Source: Sphingobium sp. (GTDB lineage: Bacteria; Pseudomonadota; Alphaproteobacteria; Sphingomonadales; Sphingomonadaceae). From it: a DNA stretch of 8,956 nt. The notes below the pieces were generated by a model. It was not told the origin of the DNA and made no database searches. It saw only the letters and a program-made list of their open reading frames with translations. The stretch lies in assembly GCA_030148625.1 (NCBI GenBank), contig JASBTC010000377.1, positions 1 through 8,956 of the forward strand. The letters run 5' to 3'. Both the position numbers and the translations under genes were made by a program. Shown here piece by piece: positions 1-6,017 of the stretch. Position 1 is the first letter of the stretch. Each line of letters opens with the position of its first letter.

Positions 1-194
1 GCGGCGCGGCGGTGGTCGAGACGTTGTTCACCCTGCCCGGCCTTGGCCGGCTGATGGTGGATGGCGTGCTGTCGCGCGACTATCCGGTGGTGCAGGGCTG
101 CCTGCTCTTCACCGCGATCGTCTATGTGATCGTCAACCTGATCACCGACCTGCTCTATCCCCTGCTCGATCCGCGCGTGGCGCTGGGCGAATGA
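1..194 (+). CDS. ABC peptide-type transporter permease, DppB-like (3' end only)
   Basis: This is the last 63 or so codons of an inner-membrane permease of the DppB/OppB/NikB type; the start lies upstream of the window and the reading frame enters at base 3. The visible C-terminus carries the family hallmarks: VETLFTLPGLGRL, then SRDYPVVQG, a hydrophobic final membrane helix (roughly LLFTAIVYVIVNLITDLLY), and the terminal LLDPRV just before the stop. In the family this subunit pairs with a DppC-type subunit to form the channel for peptides, opines or nickel chelates. Its stop overlaps the start of the next gene by ATGA, so the two are translationally coupled. An internal GTG at base 12 is not a plausible start, because conserved family sequence already runs through it. 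The family is clear; the substrate cannot be told. Confidence 0.93.
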   Translation, partial: GAAVVETLFTLPGLGRLMVDGVLSRDYPVVQGCLLFTAIVYVIVNLITDLLYPLLDPRVALGE

Positions 195-1009
195 GGATGC
201 CCGGCTCCTCCTGGTCCGAACGGATCGGCGCATTGCTCATCGCCGGGCTGGTGCTGACCGTGCTCCTCGCCTGTGTCTGGACGCCGTTCAATCCGCTGTC
301 GATCGATCTCGGCGCGCGCTTCGCCGGGCCGTCGGCGGCGCATTGGCTCGGCACGGATCAGTTCGGCCGCGACATATTGAGCCGCGCCATGGCCGGCGCC
401 CGGATCAGCGTGCCGATCGCGTTGGTCACCGTCGCCTGCGCGACGACGCTCGGCATGGTGATCGGCACGCTCGCGGGCTTCCTGCGTGGTCCCGTCGAGG
501 CTGTGCTGATGACGGTGAACGATGCGCTGATGGCGCTTCCCGGCATCCTGCTCGCGCTGACCTTGATCGCGATATTGGGCGAAGGGGCGACAAGCATCAT
601 CATCGCGCTGACCATCGCCTATATGCCCTCGGTCGTGCGCGTCGTGCGCGCCAGCGTGCTGTCGATCCGCACCCGCGAATATCTCGAAGCATCGAAAGTG
701 ATGGGCAACAGCGCCGCTTACGCGATGTTCCGCCATGTCGCGCCCAACACATTGCCCCAGGTCGCAGTGCTCGCCACCAGCATGTTCGGCTGGGTGCTGC
801 TGTCCGAAAGCGCGCTGAGCTTTCTCGGCGTCGGCATTCCCGCTCCGGCGCCGAGCTGGGGTAATATGCTCTCCTCCGCCCGCCCCTATCTCAACACCGC
901 CGGATGGTTGGCCATCGTCCCGGGCCTGTGCATCGCCGCGACATTGCTCGGCACCAATTTGCTGAGCGACGCGCTGCGCGACCGTTTCGATCGGCGGGGC
1001 CGGTCATGA
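191..1009 (+). CDS. ABC peptide-type transporter permease, DppC-like
   Basis: Complete 272-residue inner-membrane permease of the DppC/OppC/NikC type, normal in length or slightly short. The periplasmic loop after the first membrane helix (about 14-33) ends in the family signature HWLGTDQFGRDILSR (51-65). Further hydrophobic segments lie near 72-98, 113-130, 134-149, 190-214 and 238-260. The cytoplasmic EAA coupling loop, which contacts the ATPase, is at about 162-189 (EYLEASKVMG then HVAPNTLP). SFLGVGIPAPAPSWGNML near 210-227 is also typical. Expected role: second half of the heterodimeric channel importing peptide-like solutes with ATP. The ATG overlaps the upstream stop (ATGA) and its own stop overlaps the next ATG in the same way. 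Only a weak ribosome binding site is visible, which fits coupled translation. The substrate is unknown. Confidence 0.95.
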   Translation: MRMPGSSWSERIGALLIAGLVLTVLLACVWTPFNPLSIDLGARFAGPSAAHWLGTDQFGRDILSRAMAGARISVPIALVTVACATTLGMVIGTLAGFLRGPVEAVLMTVNDALMALPGILLALTLIAILGEGATSIIIALTIAYMPSVVRVVRASVLSIRTREYLEASKVMGNSAAYAMFRHVAPNTLPQVAVLATSMFGWVLLSESALSFLGVGIPAPAPSWGNMLSSARPYLNTAGWLAIVPGLCIAATLLGTNLLSDALRDRFDRRGRS

Positions 1010-2595
1010 CCGCGCCGCTGCTCCGGATCGACGGCCTCCGCATCGCTGCCGGCGCGCATGTGCTGCTCGACGATTTCTCGTTGCAAGTCGATGCGGGCGA
1101 ATGTGTCGCGATCGTCGGTGAATCGGGCAGCGGCAAGACCATGGCGACGCGCGCGATCCTGGGGCTGCTGCCGCCCGAAGTCGCGCGCGTGAGCGGCGAT
1201 ATCGATTTCATGGGCCGGTCGCTTGTCGACCTGCCCGACGCCGATATGCGCAGGATCCGCGGCGGCGCGATCGGCATGGTGTTCCAGGAACCGATGACCT
1301 CGCTCAACCCGTCGATGACGATCGGAAAGCAGATCGAGGAAGCGCTCAAGCTCCATCGCACCATGACTGCAGCCGAGCGCCGCGAGGCGTGCATCGCGAT
1401 GCTGCGCCGCGTGCGCATCGCCGATCCGGAAAGCTGCATGGCATCCTATCCGCACGAATTTTCGGGCGGGATGCGCCAGCGGATCATGCTGGCATCGGTG
1501 ATGCTGCTCAAACCGAAGCTGCTGATCGCCGACGAACCGACGACCGCGCTCGACACGCTCAGCCAGCGCGAAGTGATGGACGTGATGGCGGAACTGGCGA
1601 GCGAATGCGGCACCGCGGTCATCCTGATCACTCACAATCTCGGCCTGGTCGCGCGCTATGCGTCGCGTGCGGTGGTGCTCGAAAAGGGCCACACCGTCGA
1701 ACAGGGCATGGCCGGCCAGATCCTGACCGCGCCCGCACATCCCTATACGCAGCGGCTGGTCGCCTCGCTGCCCAGCCGTGCACCGGCCAGGCCATTGCCG
1801 GACGGCGCCATGCTCGCGGTCGACGATCTGACGGTCTCCTTCCGCCGGCGCGGACAACGCGAGAGTTTTCGCGCTGTCGATGGCGTCAGCCTGACCGTCG
1901 CCGCCGGCGAAACCGTCGCGGTCGTCGGCGGCAGCGGATCGGGCAAGACGACGCTCGGCCGTGCCGTGCTCGGGCTCACCGGCATCGCCGGCGGCACGAT
2001 CCGTTTCGACGGGATCGATCCGCATGCCGGTGGCAAGGCCGGGCTGACCGCGTTCCGGCGCGCGACGCAACTGGTGTTCCAGGATCCCTATTCCTCGCTC
2101 GATCCGCGCATGCGCGTACGCGACATCGTCGCCCAGCCGCTGCGCCACCATCCCGAATTGTCGGCAGTCGAACGGCGCATGCGGGTCGATGAGGTGCTGG
2201 CGGAGGTCGGGCTGTCCGACCTGGCCGATCGCTATCCGCACCAGATGTCGGGCGGTCAGCGCCAGCGTGTCGCGATCGGCCGGGCAGTGGTCACGCATCC
2301 GCGCTTCGTGGTTGCCGACGAGCCCGTATCCGCGCTCGACGCCACCATCCAGGCGCAGATATTGCGGCTGTTCGCATCATTGCAGCAGCGCCACGGATTT
2401 GCCTGTCTGTTCATCTCGCACGATCTCGGCGTGGTCGAACAGATCGCCGATCGCGTGCTGGTGATGCACGCCGGCCGCATCGTCGAACAGGGATCGCGCG
2501 ACGCGATCTTCGACCATCCCAAACATGATTTCACGCGCGAGATGCTGGCAGCGACGCCGACGCTCGCCGCCGTCGCCCAAGGTAGCCATCCATGA
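1006..2595 (+). CDS. Fused dual ATP-binding protein of peptide-type ABC transporter (DppD-DppF-like)
   Basis: A 529-residue cytoplasmic protein carrying two complete ABC ATPase domains that are separate proteins in classical Dpp/Opp systems. Domain 1: Walker A GESGSGKT (38-45), Q-loop Q94, signature SGGMRQ (153-158), Walker B LLIADEP with E177, switch H210, followed by the peptide-transporter C-terminal motif HPYTQRL (245-251). Domain 2: Walker A GGSGSGKT (308-315), Q-loop Q359, signature SGGQRQ (415-420), Walker B VVADEP with E439, switch H472, ending with a degenerate HPKHDFT (504-510). Both sites look catalytically intact. The frame stays open upstream to base 904, but ATG 1006 is preferred: it gives the ATGA overlap with the permease, and homology begins there. 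Such fusions (GsiA/YejF type) are well known. Expected role: drives import through the two upstream permeases. Confidence 0.95.
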   Translation: MTAPLLRIDGLRIAAGAHVLLDDFSLQVDAGECVAIVGESGSGKTMATRAILGLLPPEVARVSGDIDFMGRSLVDLPDADMRRIRGGAIGMVFQEPMTSLNPSMTIGKQIEEALKLHRTMTAAERREACIAMLRRVRIADPESCMASYPHEFSGGMRQRIMLASVMLLKPKLLIADEPTTALDTLSQREVMDVMAELASECGTAVILITHNLGLVARYASRAVVLEKGHTVEQGMAGQILTAPAHPYTQRLVASLPSRAPARPLPDGAMLAVDDLTVSFRRRGQRESFRAVDGVSLTVAAGETVAVVGGSGSGKTTLGRAVLGLTGIAGGTIRFDGIDPHAGGKAGLTAFRRATQLVFQDPYSSLDPRMRVRDIVAQPLRHHPELSAVERRMRVDEVLAEVGLSDLADRYPHQMSGGQRQRVAIGRAVVTHPRFVVADEPVSALDATIQAQILRLFASLQQRHGFACLFISHDLGVVEQIADRVLVMHAGRIVEQGSRDAIFDHPKHDFTREMLAATPTLAAVAQGSHP

Positions 2596-3395
2596 GAAAC
2601 ACCATCCGCGCCATCCTCGCCGCCGCATCGATCGCGGCCGCCGCACTCGTCATGCCCGCCGCCTCCGCACAGGACACGCTGCGCGTCGCCGACTGGCGCG
2701 CCGAAGGCCCCAAGGGACTGATCCTGACCTACAAGGTCGCGCCCGCGGCCCGGACGGATTTTCGCGCGGCGGTGAAGGCGTCGCTGCTGCCCCGGCTCGA
2801 AACGCTGCGGGCCGGCGGCGACTTGCTGTCCTATCGCGTGCTCGCCAATCGCTACATCGATTCAGCCGCCTGGGATCTGATGGTGATCCTCGATTTCAGG
2901 GGCGCGGCCGAACTCGCGCGCTGGCGCACCGTCGAAGAACGGACGCCCGGCGGCCTGTCCCCCGAAATGCTCAGTCTGGTCACATCTGCAGAGGCCGCGC
3001 CCGGCACGATGATGCGCGCGCGCACCGCCGCGCAAAAGGCGGGCGATCCAGCGCCGGTCTATCTGGTCATTCCCTATGACTATCTCGTCTCGACCGATGA
3101 ATATCTCCGCTATGTCGACGGCTATCTGCTGCCGCAGGTCGACGGCTGGCTGGGCGAAGGCGCGCTGTCGAACTACGGCATCTATCTGCCGCGCTATGCC
3201 GCGGGGCGAAGCTGGTCGTCGCTGCTGCTGCTCGGCTATCGCGGCGACACCGGCCTCGCCCGGCGCGACAAGGTGACGCAGACGGTTCGCGCGCACCTCA
3301 ATGCGACCTCGCCCGAATGGAAGGCGTTCTCGGACAACAAGACCAATATCCGTGTCGAGAAGCAGCCGATCGTCGCGGACGAGATCCGGCCCTGA
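2592..3395 (+). CDS. Exported protein of unknown function with two similar alpha+beta halves
   Basis: A 267-residue protein I do not recognise as a named family. It begins with a clear Sec signal peptide: basic start, alanine-rich core, likely cleavage after AASA (26/27). It should therefore be periplasmic, with no lipobox and no later membrane helix. The mature part is an internal duplication: residues 65-110 align without gaps to 179-224, with 15 of 46 identical by hand count. Shared positions include LLP (65-67/179-181), Y81/Y195, RY (87-88/201-202), W94/W208, RG (103-104/217-218) and LAR (108-110/222-224). Each half reads as strand-helix-strand-strand-helix, resembling the dimeric alpha+beta barrel (ABM/Dabb-like) superfamily; that fold is inference. 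There are no cysteines and no obvious catalytic motif. The ATG overlaps the ATPase stop (ATGA), so it is made with the importer and may bind or process its solute. Confidence 0.85.
   Translation: MRNTIRAILAAASIAAAALVMPAASAQDTLRVADWRAEGPKGLILTYKVAPAARTDFRAAVKASLLPRLETLRAGGDLLSYRVLANRYIDSAAWDLMVILDFRGAAELARWRTVEERTPGGLSPEMLSLVTSAEAAPGTMMRARTAAQKAGDPAPVYLVIPYDYLVSTDEYLRYVDGYLLPQVDGWLGEGALSNYGIYLPRYAAGRSWSSLLLLGYRGDTGLARRDKVTQTVRAHLNATSPEWKAFSDNKTNIRVEKQPIVADEIRP
2784..3263 (+). repeat. Internal protein duplication (residues 65-110 versus 179-224)
   Basis: Within the exported protein, the segment encoded at 2784-2921 matches the segment at 3126-3263 at the protein level over 46 ungapped residues (15 identities plus many conservative changes). 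The DNA copies have clearly diverged, so this is an old domain duplication rather than a recent tandem repeat. Confidence 0.75.
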
Positions 3396-3433
3396 CGCTG
3401 CGTACGGGGGCCCGACAACAAGCGCGATTATCG

Positions 3434-3467
3434 GTCATGAGCCCGGTCTACGTGACAGGCTCATGAC
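3434..3467. promoter_or_regulatory. 10-bp inverted repeat upstream of the TonB receptor (candidate operator or leader hairpin)
   Basis: Perfect arms GTCATGAGCC (3434-3443) and GGCTCATGAC (3458-3467) flank a 14-base loop, between the exported-protein gene and the receptor. No T run follows, so it is a poor intrinsic terminator. It lies about 106 bases upstream of the receptor ATG, where an operator or a 5' leader structure could sit. The arm-to-arm centre spacing of about 24 bases, roughly two helical turns, would suit a dimeric regulator. No convincing -35/-10 pair was found nearby; the rest of the 178-base gap shows nothing else recognisable except the ribosome binding site. The function is inferred. 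Confidence 0.4.
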
Positions 3468-3560
3468 AGAAAGACTCGGCTATCAAATGATCAAGACTTG
3501 GTTGTCCGTATAGGCGACCGACGCACGCCCGAGAGCAACCGGGCGGCAAATCAGAGAAAA

Positions 3561-3568
3561 AGGGGGGT
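3561..3568 (+). promoter_or_regulatory. Ribosome binding site of the TonB receptor
   Basis: AGGGGGGT lies five bases before ATG 3574 and is the only strong Shine-Dalgarno-like stretch in the leader. It supports this ATG, which also begins a good signal peptide. Its presence contrasts with the overlapping, coupled starts of the genes upstream. Confidence 0.6.
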
Positions 3569-3573
3569 AGATC

Positions 3574-5784
3574 ATGAAAAACACCAATCTCAAGACGCTG
3601 ATCAGGATCTCGGCAAGCACCGCCGCGGTGATCGCGATGACGCCGGCCGCTTTCGCGCAGGAAGCCGCGAACGACCGCTCCGACCCCGTGCTCGAGGACA
3701 TCGTCGTCACCGCCGACCGCAAGGACAGCTATGGTGCGGACTATGTCCAGGCCGGCAGTTTCCGGGGCGCGCTCCAGATCGACACCCCGCTCACCGTCAG
3801 TGTCATCAGCGAACAGCTGCTCAAGTCGCAACAGGCGCAGGGGCTGCTCGACGCGCTCCGCAACACGCCGGGCGTCACCAGCTCGCAGACCAGCCCGACG
3901 GTCTACAACAACCTCTCGATCCGCGGCATTCCCGTCGAAAATCGTGGCAATTACCGCCTCAACGGATCGCTGCCGATCGTCAACCTGATCGACCTGCCGC
4001 TCGAGAACAAGCTGCGCGTCGAAGCATTGAAGGGCGCGTCCGCGCTTTATTACGGCTTCACCACGCCATCGGGCATCATCAACCTGACGACGAAGCGTCC
4101 GACCCAGGATCCGATGCTCTACGTCAATCTGTCGGGCAATGATCACGGCCAGATGATCGCGCATCTCGATGCGAGCGCGACGGTCGGCATCTTCGGCGCG
4201 CGCGTCAACGTCGCCGGCGGCGGCGTGGATTCGGGCATCGACCGCACACAGGGCAGCCGCACCTTCATCTCGGGCGCATTCCAGCTCGATCCGACCGACG
4301 ACATCCAGATCAATCTCGACGTCGAGCGCATCTACAAGAAGGTGACCGAACCGACGGTCCTGTCGGGTCCGGCCGCCACGGCAAGCCTGCTCAAGATCGT
4401 ACCGAAGCTGCCGTCGGCGAGCACCAATGCTGGCGGCCAAGGGTTCTACAATGTCGCCAAGGCAACCAATGTTCTCGGTCGCATTTCATGGGATATCTCA
4501 CCCGCCTGGAACGCGATCGTCGAAGGCGGCATCTCCTACCTCGACCGTGATCGCCGTTTCAGCCGGCTCAACAATTTCGATCCGGTGACCGGCAATGGCG
4601 TACTCAACCTGACCGCTGCCGATGGCCAGCTCTATCGTAACCGCAATATGCGCGCCGAAATCGCGGGCACTTTTGCAACCGGTCCGATCGTCCACGAATT
4701 ACTTATCGGCGCGTCAAAGAATTATCGCCGCCAATATTCGGCGCCGGCCTTGACGATCACTGTTCCGACCAACAGCCCGCTCATTAAAAACAATAATTGC
4801 ACAGCACTTGGCTTAGCTCTCAGCTGTGTACAAAACGCCTATAATCCAATCCCATTGCTCCCACTGACCTTCTCCGGCGCCTCAGCCTACGATCCGCTAC
4901 GCGACACCGCGATCCACGATACCGGCTTCTACATCTTCGATCGCGCGAAGTTCGGCGGCCCCAATGGCGACCTGATCAGCGTCCTCCTCGGCGCGCGTAA
5001 GTCGATCTACAAGGAGACCGCCGAAACCGCGAACGCGGGCACGCGCACGACCTTCGAGGACAAGCCGCTTGCGCTGTCGGGCGGGCTTGTCGTCAAGCCC
5101 GCAAAATGGGCGAGCATCTATGGCACTTACAACGAGGGCCTGGACTCGACGCCGGGTGCGCCGCAGACGGCCAACAATGCCGGCGAGATCCTGCCGGCCA
5201 GCGATTCCAAGCAATATGAAGGCGGGGTCAAGGTCGAGCCCAAAAAAGGCCTGCTCTTCACCGCAGCCTATTTCGATATCACGCGGCAACTGACCTATAC
5301 CAACGCCGCCAACTTCTGGGTAAAGGACGGCCAGGCCAAATATCGCGGCACCGAACTGAGCCTGACCGGCGAAGTGACACCGGATTTCTCGATCTATGCC
5401 TCTGCGCTGTTCCTCAGGGCGAAACAGGGTCTGACGTCGGACCTCACACTCATCGGCAAGCGGATCGAGAACACGGCCAAGTTGCAATGGTCGATCTCGG
5501 GCGAATATCGCCTCGACGCCGTCATCCCCGGCCTTTCGATCAACGGCGGCGCCTATTATACCGGCAAGCGCGCGATCAATCCGCAGAACTCGCTCTTCCT
5601 GCCGAGCTACACGCTGTACGATCTGGGCGCGTCCTACAGCTTCACCTTCCACGGCACCGACATGGTCGCCCGCGTGAATGCCCAGAACATCACCGGCGAA
5701 CGCTATTTCGCGTCCACCGGCGGCAACTTCATTGCCTATGGCGCGCCGCCCTCGGTCAAATTCGCTTTGTCCTTTGGCTTTTGA
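3574..5784 (+). CDS. TonB-dependent outer-membrane receptor, siderophore-receptor type
   Basis: A 736-residue outer-membrane receptor. The signal peptide is cleaved after AFA (28/29). A TonB-box-like EDIVVTA sits at 41-47, followed by a plug domain with the siderophore-receptor pattern TPLTVSVISEQLL, LLDALRNTPGV, LSIRGIP, VEALKGASALYYG and PSGIINLTTKRP (to about 175). The remainder is a beta-barrel with alternating aromatic/hydrophobic strands, ending in VNAQNITGERYF and a C-terminal SFGF with final phenylalanine, the usual barrel-assembly signal. There is no N-terminal STN signalling domain, so no trans-envelope anti-sigma signalling is expected. It should import a ligand across the outer membrane using TonB energy. 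Position directly behind a peptide-type ABC importer suggests a shared substrate, possibly a metallophore or peptide. Its only two cysteines (C409, C418) lie in an AT-richer stretch predicted to be an external loop. Confidence 0.95.
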   Translation: MKNTNLKTLIRISASTAAVIAMTPAAFAQEAANDRSDPVLEDIVVTADRKDSYGADYVQAGSFRGALQIDTPLTVSVISEQLLKSQQAQGLLDALRNTPGVTSSQTSPTVYNNLSIRGIPVENRGNYRLNGSLPIVNLIDLPLENKLRVEALKGASALYYGFTTPSGIINLTTKRPTQDPMLYVNLSGNDHGQMIAHLDASATVGIFGARVNVAGGGVDSGIDRTQGSRTFISGAFQLDPTDDIQINLDVERIYKKVTEPTVLSGPAATASLLKIVPKLPSASTNAGGQGFYNVAKATNVLGRISWDISPAWNAIVEGGISYLDRDRRFSRLNNFDPVTGNGVLNLTAADGQLYRNRNMRAEIAGTFATGPIVHELLIGASKNYRRQYSAPALTITVPTNSPLIKNNNCTALGLALSCVQNAYNPIPLLPLTFSGASAYDPLRDTAIHDTGFYIFDRAKFGGPNGDLISVLLGARKSIYKETAETANAGTRTTFEDKPLALSGGLVVKPAKWASIYGTYNEGLDSTPGAPQTANNAGEILPASDSKQYEGGVKVEPKKGLLFTAAYFDITRQLTYTNAANFWVKDGQAKYRGTELSLTGEVTPDFSIYASALFLRAKQGLTSDLTLIGKRIENTAKLQWSISGEYRLDAVIPGLSINGGAYYTGKRAINPQNSLFLPSYTLYDLGASYSFTFHGTDMVARVNAQNITGERYFASTGGNFIAYGAPPSVKFALSFGF

Positions 5785-5804
5785 TTAGAAGGCTGCGACC
5801 ATTG

Positions 5805-5840
5805 ATGGCGGCGGGGTTCCCGGCCCCGCCGCCATTTTCT
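5805..5840 (+). terminator. Intrinsic terminator after the TonB receptor
   Basis: A perfect 12-bp stem, ATGGCGGCGGGG (5805-5816) against CCCCGCCGCCAT (5824-5835), encloses a 7-base loop and is followed by TTTTCT counting the last stem T. It begins 20 bases after the receptor stop codon. The stem is very GC-rich with a short T tract, typical of high-GC bacteria. It should end transcription of the receptor gene. Confidence 0.8.
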
Positions 5841-5882
5841 CTGAGCATTTTCCAGAGCCCAATCCAGCTAGATTAACTCATC

Positions 5883-5984
5883 TTGTCATTCCCGCGCACG
5901 CGGGAATCCATCTTTTCCGTGAAGCTTCAGAAAGAAGAAGAAGAAGAAGAAGAAGCGTGATTCCCGCTTTCGCGGGAATGACAA
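5883..5984. repeat. Pair of REP-like hairpins in opposite orientation (BIME-like unit)
   Basis: The left hairpin has arms ATTCCCGCG (5888-5896) and CGCGGGAAT (5899-5907). The right hairpin has arms ATTCCCGC (5960-5967) and GCGGGAAT (5972-5979) with loop TTTC. The outer ends also pair perfectly over 14 bp: TTGTCATTCCCGCG (5883-5896) with CGCGGGAATGACAA (5971-5984). So two copies of a short palindromic element face each other between the convergent receptor and ligase genes. GTCATTCCCGCG...GCGGGAATCCA-type elements are, from general knowledge, widespread intergenic REP-like sequences in proteobacteria. The unit could protect 3' ends or terminate both convergent transcripts. Confidence 0.75.
5932..5955. 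repeat. (AAG)8 trinucleotide microsatellite
   Basis: Eight uninterrupted AAG units lie between the two facing REP-like hairpins, outside any gene. The purine-only strand is unusual in this GC-rich sequence. Such tracts are prone to slippage and copy-number differences among strains. No reading frame appears to use it. Confidence 0.9.
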
Positions 5985-6017
5985 TCTGGGGGCGCTGCGA
6001 CTCAGCTGGATCAAACT

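Noticed and set aside
886..2298. A 470-codon open frame on the minus strand opposite the fused ATPase
   Set aside because: The plus strand here encodes two intact ABC ATPase domains. The antisense product is rich in R, H, D and A without family motifs, as expected from codon bias in GC-rich DNA.
3499..3515. Possible sigma-70 promoter with GTATAG as -10 upstream of the receptor
   Set aside because: No acceptable -35 box lies at 16-18 bases upstream, so the match is too weak to annotate.
3448..4440. A 330-codon minus-strand open frame across the receptor leader and plug domain
   Set aside because: It is antisense to a clear signal peptide and plug domain, has low-complexity composition and no recognisable motif.
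5862..6011. 8-bp inverted repeat ATCCAGCT (5862-5869) / AGCTGGAT (6004-6011) flanking the REP pair, as possible ends of a small mobile element
   Set aside because: The arms are short, unevenly spaced from the inner hairpins (13 versus 19 bases), and no convincing target-site duplication flanks them.
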